This document shows, piece after piece, positions 42,000 through 49,795 of a DNA stretch of 51,638 nt (position 1 is the first letter of the stretch; the number at the start of each line of letters is the position of its first letter). The notes beneath the pieces are model-generated. The model had not been told where the DNA came from and did no database searches. It worked only from the letters and a program-made list of their open reading frames with translations. Both the position numbers and the translations under genes were made by a program. This DNA comes from Polyangiaceae bacterium (GTDB lineage: Bacteria; Myxococcota_A; Polyangia; Polyangiales; Polyangiaceae), in contig JAQSWN010000014.1 in NCBI GenBank assembly GCA_029266615.1, forward strand, positions 1-51,638, in the 5' to 3' direction.

Positions 42000-42073
42000 C
42001 AACGGAGAAGGCGACCCGCGTCAGCCAAGGAGCGACTGCAGGAGGGCTGCGATGACGGCAGCCCAAGTAAGCC

Positions 42074-42856
42074 TCACGGAGGGGCGGAAATTGCCTGCAA
42101 AATGGCGCCGGGACGGTCGGAGATGATGACGTCGACTCCGAGCGCGGCGAGCTCTCGCGCCCGCGCTTCGTCGTTGACGGTCCAGGTGCCGACGACCTCG
42201 CTCTTGCTGCGCCAAGCTTGCATACGCGCTTCCGTAACGAGCACGTGCTCTGGATGCACCGCCTGCACGCCGAGGCGTTTGAGGGTCGCGCCGCCAACGA
42301 GAGCGGCCGCTCGCGCGATCGGGCTCTTGGTGTGAAAGAGGAACGCGCTCGGGACCGTCGGTAGGGCGCGCGAAAGCGCCCAAACGAAGCGCGGGTCGAA
42401 GCTGGAGAGCCAGACGCCGCGCGGCGCGTAGGGGTGCCGCGCAAGCAGCGAGATGACGCCGTGCACGAGATCGCGCCGGCGCCGGACGTCGGACTTCACC
42501 TCGACGTTGACGAGCTGGTCGTGCTGCTCGGCCCAGTCCAACACTTCGGACAAGAGTGGCACGCGCTCACCTCGGCCTACGTCCGCGCGGCGCGCTTCGG
42601 CGAGGGAAAGTTGCTCTACGTTGCGGCGATCGTTCTGCCCGGTGACTCGCGTGAGCGCCGGGTCGTGGAGGACGATGATTTCGCCGGTTTTCACGAGCCG
42701 CACGTCGAGCTCCACCCCGTGTGCGCCCTCTTTGCGCGACAGCTCGAAGGCAGCGTGCGTGTTCTCCGGCGCAGCGTGACGCGCACCACGGTGCCCCAGG
42801 ACGAGCGGCGCGCAGCCCGGGCTGCGTCGCAAGCGAGACAGCGTGCTGTCGCTCAT
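42074..42856 (-). CDS. Glycerophosphodiester phosphodiesterase
   Basis: This is a 260-residue GDPD-family TIM barrel that hydrolyses deacylated phospholipids to glycerol-3-phosphate and an alcohol. Seen: GHRGARHAAPENTHAAFELS (catalytic His and metal Glu), GVELDVRLVKTGEIIVLHDP (metal residues and second His), LVNVEVKSD, VWLSSFDP and TVNDEARARELAALGVDVII with SDRP. No signal peptide is visible, so it should be cytoplasmic. It starts 10 bp after the DHH-family gene, a probable two-gene operon. Confidence 0.9.
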   Translation of the reverse strand: MSDSTLSRLRRSPGCAPLVLGHRGARHAAPENTHAAFELSRKEGAHGVELDVRLVKTGEIIVLHDPALTRVTGQNDRRNVEQLSLAEARRADVGRGERVPLLSEVLDWAEQHDQLVNVEVKSDVRRRRDLVHGVISLLARHPYAPRGVWLSSFDPRFVWALSRALPTVPSAFLFHTKSPIARAAALVGGATLKRLGVQAVHPEHVLVTEARMQAWRSKSEVVGTWTVNDEARARELAALGVDVIISDRPGAILQAISAPP

Positions 42857-42866
42857 GATGCGTAGC

Positions 42867-43844
42867 TTAGGCGGCGCCGGCGACTTCGCCGTTCAGCTCG
42901 GTCGCGATGCTGCGCGCGACGCGCCGCGCTTCGTCCAGCGCGGCGGCGGGGAACGAGATGCCGCCGACGACGGGGTGACCACCGCCACCGTAGCGGGCGC
43001 AGATCGCGCTGATGTCGGTGTCCAGCGGGCGACCCGACCAAGGGTTGTAGCCGACGGAGATCTTGGGGCCGTTCTTCAGCAGGCCAACGACCACGGAATA
43101 AACCGAGTCCGGAAACAGCGCGTAGGTGACGAATTTGCCGACGCTCTCGAGCACGTTCTCGGTCAAATCCACGAACACGACGCGGCCGAGGCGCTCGCTC
43201 TTTTGCTTCACGCGCGCGACGAAGCGCTCGTGCTTCTTGCCGAGCGGCTTGTACCGATTGGTGACGGCTTTGCTGGCCGCCACCTCCGCCAGCGGGCGGC
43301 GTAAAAGCTCGGGCACGAGCTCCCGGTAAAAAGCGTCGTCACCGTAGTGCTCGACGACGCTCACCAGCTGCATGATGGGTGAGCTGCGGCTCACCGCGTC
43401 CTCGGGCGACGCGAACCGGGCGGAGTCCACCATGTCCGCCCACTTCACGAGCTCGCCGAGATCCGAAAAGTCTACGTTGAAGCGCTCGCGACCGACGTCG
43501 GCGATGAGCTTGGTGCAGGACGAATAAGCGGCGTCGAAGAAGAACTGGCCGGAGCCGCGGCGTGCCTCGAACACTTCACGATCCGCCTCGGACCCGAACG
43601 CGGTGCGATGGTGGTCGAAATACCAGGTCAGCTTTTCGGAAGAGCTGAACCGGTAGTCCAGGATGGCGTTCTCCTCCGCGGTGAAGAGCTTGTCCTCCGC
43701 GCGAGCCTGGCCGGAGCCGTAGCCGCACGTCCGGTACTCGAAGCTTGCGCCCGTAGCGCCCAGCTCCTTCATCAGCCGAGAAAAGACCACGGCGCTAGAC
43801 AGACCGTCGAAGCAGTGGCCGTGGGTTGCCACCACGAAGCGCAT
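42867..43844 (-). CDS. DHH-superfamily phosphoesterase
   Basis: The protein is 325 residues from ATG 43844; a longer open frame with an unrelated N-terminus overlaps the promoter region. DHH motifs are seen: FVVATHGHCFDGLSSAVVFS (HxHxxD type), ILDYRFS, WYFDHHRTAFG and a conserved acidic WADMVDSARF. The C-terminus has the DHHA1-type Gly block ARYGGGGHPVVGGISF. Such enzymes cleave small nucleotides (pApA, nanoRNA, pAp). The His-Gly-His opening differs from the usual DHDADG, so its substrate may be unusual. It is divergent from dprA with 87 bp between them. Confidence 0.83.
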   Translation of the reverse strand: MRFVVATHGHCFDGLSSAVVFSRLMKELGATGASFEYRTCGYGSGQARAEDKLFTAEENAILDYRFSSSEKLTWYFDHHRTAFGSEADREVFEARRGSGQFFFDAAYSSCTKLIADVGRERFNVDFSDLGELVKWADMVDSARFASPEDAVSRSSPIMQLVSVVEHYGDDAFYRELVPELLRRPLAEVAASKAVTNRYKPLGKKHERFVARVKQKSERLGRVVFVDLTENVLESVGKFVTYALFPDSVYSVVVGLLKNGPKISVGYNPWSGRPLDTDISAICARYGGGGHPVVGGISFPAAALDEARRVARSIATELNGEVAGAA

Positions 43845-43931
43845 CTTCGCGGTCTTAGCACCGATCTTCGGCGTTCGCGAAAAACCGCCGACACGAAGCA
43901 ACTCGCGCCGCTGAGCCCCCGACCAGGGCTC

Positions 43932-44810
43932 ATGCAGGAGCTTACCGGCGCCCGACTACCTCCTCAGCTCGCGGATCTGGGGCAACCGCCCCAGCGGCTT
44001 TATCTCGAAGGGCAGCTGCCGCGCGGCCCCGCGGTGGCCATCGTCGGCACGCGCGGAGCGTCAGCTGAAGCCGTCGTCTGGGTTCGAGGCTTTGCGTCAG
44101 AGCTGGCGTCCCGCGGGGTCACGATCGTGTCCGGCGGTGCGGAAGGGATCGACACGGCCGCGCACGAGGGAGCACTGGCGGTGGGAGGCCTCACTGTGGT
44201 CGTGGCGGTGCCGGGCCTGAGTCGTCCGTTTCCTGAGCAGAACGGCCCTCTCTTTCGCCGCGTCGTGGAGGCGGGCGGGGCTTACCTCTCGCTCTATCCG
44301 GAGCATCAGGCGGCCAAGCGGGGTCATTTTTTTGCGCGAAACGGCGTGCTCGTCGCGCTGTGCCACGCTTTGGTGGTGGGTCAGACAGGGGTCGTCGGCG
44401 GCTCGCGAAACGCGGCCAAGTGGGCACGCGAGCTCGGGCGGCCGTTGTTCGTGGTGCCTCATTCGCCGTGGGTGGCCGAGGGGCGCGGCGCGGTCGTCGA
44501 GCTTCGGCTCGGTGCCCGGCCTCTCGACTCTTGGAAGGAGATGCTTAGGTTCCTCCACCGTTCGGGTCACCACGCCCTCGACCCCGGGCCCAAGGCGGCG
44601 CCGCTCCAGGGCGAGCTGTCGTTCCCAGGCGCCGAACCGTCGGCCGACCCCGTGCTCCAAGCAGTTCGGGAAGGGGCCCTCCATCCCGACGAAATCGTGG
44701 AGCAGACTGGTCTTTCCTTGGCCATCGTTCAGCAACGGATCTTGACTCTGGCGCTCTCCGGGGTCTTAGTTCCGGGCCCACTGGGCTCGCTTAAACTTGT
44801 AACTGACTGA
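43932..44810 (+). CDS. dprA: DNA-processing protein DprA/Smf
   Basis: The protein is 292 residues. The Rossmann core binds incoming single-stranded DNA and loads RecA during transformation. Seen: AVAIVGTRGAS, VSGGAEGIDTAAHEGAL, VVVAVPGLSRPFPEQN, GGSRNAAKWARELGRPLFVVP. A C-terminal winged helix follows (HPDEIVEQTGLSLAIVQQRI). The usual N-terminal SAM domain is nearly absent, making this a short form. TopA lies 95 bp downstream, a dprA-topA order seen in many bacteria. Confidence 0.88.
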   Translation: MQELTGARLPPQLADLGQPPQRLYLEGQLPRGPAVAIVGTRGASAEAVVWVRGFASELASRGVTIVSGGAEGIDTAAHEGALAVGGLTVVVAVPGLSRPFPEQNGPLFRRVVEAGGAYLSLYPEHQAAKRGHFFARNGVLVALCHALVVGQTGVVGGSRNAAKWARELGRPLFVVPHSPWVAEGRGAVVELRLGARPLDSWKEMLRFLHRSGHHALDPGPKAAPLQGELSFPGAEPSADPVLQAVREGALHPDEIVEQTGLSLAIVQQRILTLALSGVLVPGPLGSLKLVTD

Positions 44811-44825
44811 ATTTATTGCGCATTG

Positions 44826-44849
44826 CCCCGGTCCTAGGCGGACCCGGGG
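44826..44849 (+). terminator. Hairpin between dprA and topA
   Basis: CCCCGGTCC (44826-44834) pairs with GGACCCGGGG (44840-44849) with one bulged base and loop TAGGC. No U-tract follows. It could end dprA transcripts in part or structure the topA leader. Confidence 0.4.
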
Positions 44850-44905
44850 TTGCGCGACCCTCTGAGACGTCGCATTCAGGGGGCGAGAAAGGGCGGACAC
44901 GCCGC

Positions 44906-47413
44906 ATGCCCAAGACCCTCGTCGTCGTCGAATCTCCAGCCAAAGCCAAGACGATTCAGAAGTACCTCGGGAAGGGGTACGAAGTGCTGGCCAGCAAGGG
45001 TCACGTCAAGGACCTGCCCAAGAAGATGGGCATCGACGTCGCCAACGACTTCCGTGAGACGTACGAGATCATCGAAGCCAAGTCCAAGGTGCTGCTCGAC
45101 CTCAAGCACGAGGTAAAGGACGCAGACACCCTGCTACTCGCAACCGACCCTGATCGCGAAGGGGAGGCGATCGCCTGGCACCTCATGGAGGAGCTGCAGC
45201 GCCCGGACCTGAGCGTGCGCCGCGTCGAGTTCGAGGAGATCACGAAGAAGGGCGTCCAGCGCGGGCTGGATAACCCGCGCGACTTGGATCAGAACCTTTA
45301 CGACGCCCAACGTTGCCGCCGCGTGCTGGACCGCATCGTGGGCTACGACGTCTCGGCGCTGGTTTGGTCCAAGCTGGCGTTCGGGCTGAGCGCAGGTCGA
45401 GTCCAATCCGTGGCACTCCGCCTCATCGTGGAGCGTGAGCGCGAAATCGAAGCGTTCATCCCCGAGGAGTACTGGAACGTCGGCGTCGCGCTCAAGGGCA
45501 AGGCGAAGACCAGCTTCCACGCTCGCCTCACCAAGGCGGACGGCGAGAAGCTGGAGGTGAAGGACGGCACCCTCGCCGCGCAGGTGAAGGAAGAGCTCCA
45601 AAACGCCACCTATAAGGTCGCGAACGTCACCCAGCGCGAGCAGAAGCGCAACGCGCTCGCCCCCTACACCACGAGCAAGATCCAGCAGGACGCGACCAGC
45701 TACCTGCGCTTCACCACGAAGCGCACGATGAGCATCGCGCAGAAACTGTACGAGGGCATCGACCTCAAGAAGGACGGCGGCCTCGTCGGTCTCATCACGT
45801 ACATGCGTACTGACTCCGTACGCGTCAGCCCGGACGCCGTGATCGAAGCGCGCGCTTACATCGAGGCCACGCACGGCAAGCAATTCCTGCCGGCGCAGCC
45901 CAACGTGTTCAAGTCGCGCAAGGACGCACAAGAGGCGCACGAAGCCATCCGCCCCACCTCGCTCGAGTACACCCCCGCGAAGGTCCGCAAGTACCTGACC
46001 GACGAGCAGTACAAGCTCTACAAGCTGGTTTGGGACCGCTTCCTGGCGTCGCAGATGGCGCCGGCCGTCTACGACCAGACGGGCGTGGACATCGAAGCTT
46101 CGTGCAAAGCCGGCTCGGCCCACAAGGTGCTGGGCCTGCGCGCTAGCGGCAAGGTGCTCAAGTTCGCGGGCTGGCTCGAGCAGTACCAGTCGACCAAGGA
46201 CGAACCGGTCGCGGACGGCGAAGAAGCCGCCGAGGGCGGCGCGCCCAAGGAGCTAGCGGGCGAGGAAGACGCCAAGGAAGCGAACGGCGACGGGGCGAGC
46301 GCTGCCAACGCGGCCGCGGAAGACGAAGAAGGCCTGCTCCCCGAGCTCACGATGGGTGAGTCGCTCGCCTTGCACACGCCCCCCGGCGTGCTCGCCGAGC
46401 AGAAGTTCACTCAGCCGCCCGCGCGCTTCAACGAAGGCTCGCTGGTGCGCGAGCTGGAGAAGCGCGGCATCGGTCGTCCGTCCACGTACGCCGAGATCAT
46501 CAGCAAGGTGCAAGCGCGCGACTACGTCGAGCGCTTGCCGGGCGGTCAGATGAAAGCGTCGGACCTTGGCAAGACGGTCGTGGACGGCTTGGTCTCGACC
46601 CAGCTGGACTTCATGGAGCCGAGCTTCACCGCCAAGATGGAGGAGGACCTCGACGACGTGCAAGCCGGCAAGCTCGCGCGCAGCAAGCTGCTGGAGCGCT
46701 TCTACGGCCGCTTCCGCGAGGTGCTGGACGTCGCGAAGAAGAAGGAGCGCTGGGCGCCCGAGCCGGAGCCGACGGAGTTCCCCTGTCCGGAGACGGGAGA
46801 CCAGGGCCACAAGCTGCTCAAGCGTTGGAGCAAGAACGGCTTCTTCCTCGGCTGCGAGGACTACCCGAAGTGCAAGTACACGCGCGACTTCGGCGCCGAC
46901 GGCACGCTCCAGCCCGTCAAGCTGACGGACTACGACTGCGAGAAGTGCGGCAAGAAGATGATCATCAAGAGCGGCCGCTACGGCGAGTTCTTGTCTTGCA
47001 GCGACTACCCGACCTGCAAGACGACGCGCCCGGTACCGCTCGGCGTGCCGTGCCCCAAGTGCGGCGGTGACATCGTGGAGGTGCGCAGCAAGAAGCGCGG
47101 CGCCAAGTCCTTCTACGGCTGCACGCGCTACAACGCGACGCCGAGCTGCGACTTCAAGCTGTGGCAGAAGCCGGTCGCGATCCCGTGCCCGGTGTGCGCG
47201 TGCCCGTTCATGACCATCGGCGGCGGGGCCAAGAACCCCAAGCTCATCTGCGGCCGAGGTAAAGACTGCGGTCACTCGCAGCCGCTGGAAGAGGGCATGC
47301 TGGAAGCCGTCGGAAAAGGCGCGGAGGCGGGCGCTGAGCCCGACGACGCGCCCGATTCGGACGCGGCGCCCAAGCGCGGTGGCAAGAGCACTGCGGCCGC
47401 GGTCGCGCCGTGA
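44906..47413 (+). CDS. topA: DNA topoisomerase I
   Basis: This 835-residue type IA topoisomerase relaxes negative supercoils. The start at ATG 44906 gives the standard [20 protein letters not shown]oprim opening. Next are [14 protein letters not shown] (Toprim acidic triad), [20 protein letters not shown], and [12 protein letters not shown] with the nucleophilic Tyr. A family-atypical acidic Ala/Glu insertion (about residues 430-475) sits before [24 protein letters not shown] follows. The C-terminus has several four-Cys zinc modules ([42 protein letters not shown]). The stop overlaps the trmFO GTG by GTGA, so the two are coupled. Confidence 0.97.
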   Translation: MPKTLVVVESPAKAKTIQKYLGKGYEVLASKGHVKDLPKKMGIDVANDFRETYEIIEAKSKVLLDLKHEVKDADTLLLATDPDREGEAIAWHLMEELQRPDLSVRRVEFEEITKKGVQRGLDNPRDLDQNLYDAQRCRRVLDRIVGYDVSALVWSKLAFGLSAGRVQSVALRLIVEREREIEAFIPEEYWNVGVALKGKAKTSFHARLTKADGEKLEVKDGTLAAQVKEELQNATYKVANVTQREQKRNALAPYTTSKIQQDATSYLRFTTKRTMSIAQKLYEGIDLKKDGGLVGLITYMRTDSVRVSPDAVIEARAYIEATHGKQFLPAQPNVFKSRKDAQEAHEAIRPTSLEYTPAKVRKYLTDEQYKLYKLVWDRFLASQMAPAVYDQTGVDIEASCKAGSAHKVLGLRASGKVLKFAGWLEQYQSTKDEPVADGEEAAEGGAPKELAGEEDAKEANGDGASAANAAAEDEEGLLPELTMGESLALHTPPGVLAEQKFTQPPARFNEGSLVRELEKRGIGRPSTYAEIISKVQARDYVERLPGGQMKASDLGKTVVDGLVSTQLDFMEPSFTAKMEEDLDDVQAGKLARSKLLERFYGRFREVLDVAKKKERWAPEPEPTEFPCPETGDQGHKLLKRWSKNGFFLGCEDYPKCKYTRDFGADGTLQPVKLTDYDCEKCGKKMIIKSGRYGEFLSCSDYPTCKTTRPVPLGVPCPKCGGDIVEVRSKKRGAKSFYGCTRYNATPSCDFKLWQKPVAIPCPVCACPFMTIGGGAKNPKLICGRGKDCGHSQPLEEGMLEAVGKGAEAGAEPDDAPDSDAAPKRGGKSTAAAVAP

Positions 47414-48756
47414 GCGCGCCCGTCGTCACCATCGTGGGCGCCGGCCTTGCCGGCTGCGAAGCGGCGCTCACCTTGGCGTCGCGCGGCGTCCACGTGCGCT
47501 TGCACGAGCAGAAGCCGAAGGCGCGCACGCCCGCTCAGGAGACGGACAAGCTCTGCGAGCTGGTGTGCAGCAACTCCTTCCGCGGCGCGGCCCTGTCCAA
47601 CGCGGTAGGCCTCCTCAAGGAGGAGATGCGTCGCCTCGGCTCATTCGTCATGCAAGTGGCGGAGGAGACGAAGGTACCGGCGGGTGGCGCTCTCGCCGTC
47701 GACCGCGAGCGATTCGCGGCCGGCATGACGCGCCTCATCGCCCAGAACCCCAACATCGAGCTCGTGTCGGACGTGGTGGAGAAGCTGCCGGAAGGGCGCC
47801 CGACCATCATCGCCACCGGGCCGCTCACGGGGGACGCGCTGGCGCGCGACATCGCCGAAAAGGTCGGCGTTAGTGCGCTCGCCTACTACGACGCCATCGC
47901 GCCCATTCTCAGCGCGGATTCGCTCGACTTCGACAAGGTGTTCTTCGCTTCGCGCTGGGAAAAGGGCGAGAACGAAGAGGACAAGACCGCCTACGTCAAT
48001 TGCCCCCTCAACGAAGAGCAGTACAAAGCGTTCGTCGCGGCGGTGGTCGCGGCGCGCAAGGTGGAGCCGAAGAGCTTCGAGGACGTGCGCTACTTCGAAG
48101 GCTGCTTGCCGATCGAGGTGATGGCCGAGCGCGGGGAAATGACGCTCGCCTTCGGTCCGATGAAGCCGGTCGGCCTCACGGATCCGCGCACCGGGCGCTG
48201 GCCCTTCGCGGTCATCCAGCTCCGCAAAGAGGACGAAGCCGGCACGGCCTACAACATGGTCGGCTTCCAAAGCCGCATGGCCTGGCCCGAGCAAGAGCGC
48301 ATCTTTCGCACCATCCCCGGCCTCGAGAACGCCGAGTTCCAACGTTACGGCGCCGTCCACCGCAACACTTTCTTGAACGCCCCGAAGCTGCTGGACGAAA
48401 CCTTCCAGCTGCGGACCGACCCCGGCCTGTACTTTTCCGGTCAAATCTCCGGCACGGAAGGCTACGTGGAGAGCGCAGCGGGCGGCCTTTTGACGGCGCA
48501 CTTCATCGCCGCGCGCCTGCGCGGAGAAGAGCCAGTGCTGCCGCCGAAGACGACCGCGCTCGGCGGCATCCTGACTCACCTCGGCCGCAACCCGGACGAC
48601 TACCAGCCGAGCAACATCACGTTTTCGCACATCGCGCCGTGGGACGGTAAGCGGCTCAAGAAGCGCGAAAAGTACGAAGCCATGGCCCAGCGCGCGCTGC
48701 ACGACCTCGAGCAGTACCGCGCCATCGTCGCTCCCGCGGCTGCGCTCACCGCGTAA
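47410..48756 (+). CDS. trmFO: Methylenetetrahydrofolate-tRNA-(uracil-5-)-methyltransferase
   Basis: The protein is 448 residues. This FAD enzyme methylates U54 of tRNA using methylene-THF. Seen: the FAD dinucleotide-binding [36 protein letters not shown] with the conserved Cys, [55 protein letters not shown] and the closing [16 protein letters not shown] loop. Length and motif order are normal. The GTG start lies in GTGA overlap with topA, an arrangement known from several phyla. Confidence 0.97.
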   Translation: MSAPVVTIVGAGLAGCEAALTLASRGVHVRLHEQKPKARTPAQETDKLCELVCSNSFRGAALSNAVGLLKEEMRRLGSFVMQVAEETKVPAGGALAVDRERFAAGMTRLIAQNPNIELVSDVVEKLPEGRPTIIATGPLTGDALARDIAEKVGVSALAYYDAIAPILSADSLDFDKVFFASRWEKGENEEDKTAYVNCPLNEEQYKAFVAAVVAARKVEPKSFEDVRYFEGCLPIEVMAERGEMTLAFGPMKPVGLTDPRTGRWPFAVIQLRKEDEAGTAYNMVGFQSRMAWPEQERIFRTIPGLENAEFQRYGAVHRNTFLNAPKLLDETFQLRTDPGLYFSGQISGTEGYVESAAGGLLTAHFIAARLRGEEPVLPPKTTALGGILTHLGRNPDDYQPSNITFSHIAPWDGKRLKKREKYEAMAQRALHDLEQYRAIVAPAAALTA

Positions 48757-48827
48757 GTCGCTGCTTCGGTTGGGGCCAACGAAACCGGTCGCGCGCCGGC
48801 ACGAACGCCGCCGCGCGTTGGTTCTCG

Positions 48828-48965
48828 CTAATCGACGCAGATCGGATCGGACGCGTTCGCGGCCGCGGCGCGGAACCTGCCAATCCAGGCGAAGAGAGCG
48901 CCGGGGTACGCCGTCTGGTTCTCGTCGCAGAAGTTCTCTTGCGACAAGCAATCCCAACCCTTGCT
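48828..48965 (-). pseudogene. Possible C-terminal remnant of a Cys-containing protein
   Basis: A minus-strand frame ending at TAG 48828 reads SKGWDCLSQENFCDENQTAY, PGALFAWIGRF and ASDPICVD. Its third codon positions are GC-rich like real genes here. No ATG or GTG start with a ribosome-binding site is seen, and coding character fades above about 48970. It may be the tail of a lost exported gene, or chance. It fills most of the otherwise empty 293-bp gap between trmFO and the next lipoprotein. Confidence 0.3.
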
Positions 48966-49049
48966 AAAACTCAGCGTCGCCGCGCGTCCTCTTGGACCGG
49001 AGACTCTAGTCCGATTGACGATGGCGACATCACCTCGGCAGACTATCGA

Positions 49050-49559
49050 ATGCGTCCCCCAATGAATGCGGTGCTAATCCTGGCGTCCCTCATCGTGGTG
49101 GGGTGCCACCTCGACAAGGATTGCGACAACGACGTCGCGTCAGCCGGCGTACAGTTGGAAGTACGGCCGCAGCAGGCAGTGACTAACGAGGGGTGTGACG
49201 GCGTGGGCGCCACGGTGGACGACGCGCCCATCACGTACACCACCGGTGAGCCAGTAAACGCCGCCCCGCGCGCCAAGTGCCTCGTGCCAACGCTGGTGGC
49301 TCCGGATAGAGACGAGCTCTACGGAGTCCGCATCGATTTTTGTTACGCGGAGTGGGGTGGCTTCAAGTGCCAAGGTAAGCTGGTGGGCTGTGGGGCTCAG
49401 AGCGCGCAAGTCCACGTGGGTTTGCGCTTTGACGGCACTCCCAGCGTGGGCGACCCCGTCGACGTTCCCTACTACGTGTACGTCTCGGCCGACCCCGAAG
49501 GCGACTGCCCCCGTGTCCAATGCGAGCAGGAGTTCGAAGCGACCATGACGCGCCTCTGA
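49050..49559 (+). CDS. Small exported lipoprotein of unknown function
   Basis: The protein is 169 residues from ATG 49050; the alternative ATG 49062 would drop the only basic residue of the signal peptide. The lipobox is LILASLIVVGC. The mature protein has about ten Cys (CHLDKDC, GCDGVG, FKCQGKLVGC, DCPRVQCEQ) and beta-rich spacing, as in the other Cys-rich lipoproteins of the window. No family is recognised. Expression is probably monocistronic; the rsh promoter lies in the 236 bp that follow. Confidence 0.65.
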   Translation: MRPPMNAVLILASLIVVGCHLDKDCDNDVASAGVQLEVRPQQAVTNEGCDGVGATVDDAPITYTTGEPVNAAPRAKCLVPTLVAPDRDELYGVRIDFCYAEWGGFKCQGKLVGCGAQSAQVHVGLRFDGTPSVGDPVDVPYYVYVSADPEGDCPRVQCEQEFEATMTRL

Positions 49560-49713
49560 GGTGAGAAGGGCGAGATGCGGTCACGAGGTGGTCGGGAGCC
49601 CCCAGGAAGGCCCGCCGTTGCGCACGGGCCCCCGCGGCCCCACGTTACTAGGGCGTCATGAGAGCGTCCTCGGTACCCCCCAAGGCGCGGAAAGCCGCGA
49701 ATAGACGACACTT

Positions 49714-49743
49714 TTGGCAAGGTTCAACCACTGGTGTTACATT
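49714..49743 (+). promoter_or_regulatory. Candidate sigma-70-type promoter of rsh
   Basis: TTGGCA (49714-49719) and TACATT (49738-49743) are separated by 18 bases, each close to consensus (5/6 and 4/6). The predicted leader is about 46 nt to GTG 49796. A CGCGG/CCGCG hairpin lies at 49686-49699, just upstream. Confidence 0.5.
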
Positions 49744-49795
49744 AGCCGACCACCCGACGCCGCCGAATTCGTTTCGGCTTCGGGCAGGCAAGCCA

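Larger units (their letters stand above)
41484..42073. repeat. 590-bp non-coding block of degenerate ~50-nt repeats bounded by inverted repeats
   Basis: No ORF here looks real. Five copies of a core containing GGCGCC start at 41589, 41635, 41763, 41814 and 41868, spaced 46, 128, 51 and 54 nt. The best conserved part reads TTTTGGGGGCGCC, then gCGATGATGCG, then after about 8 nt TGCGTCGCG. Three related purine-rich blocks (CACAG-GAGACGGGAG type) occur at about 41511, 41721 and, inverted, 41961-41987. The block lies between the convergent lipoprotein and GDPD genes. It could be a non-autonomous mobile element, a repeated intergenic palindromic unit or a structured RNA. No transposase is near. Confidence 0.65.

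Noticed and set aside
41484..42073. CRISPR or integron attC array
   Set aside because: Units are degenerate, have no constant repeat with variable spacers, and no cas or integrase gene is nearby.
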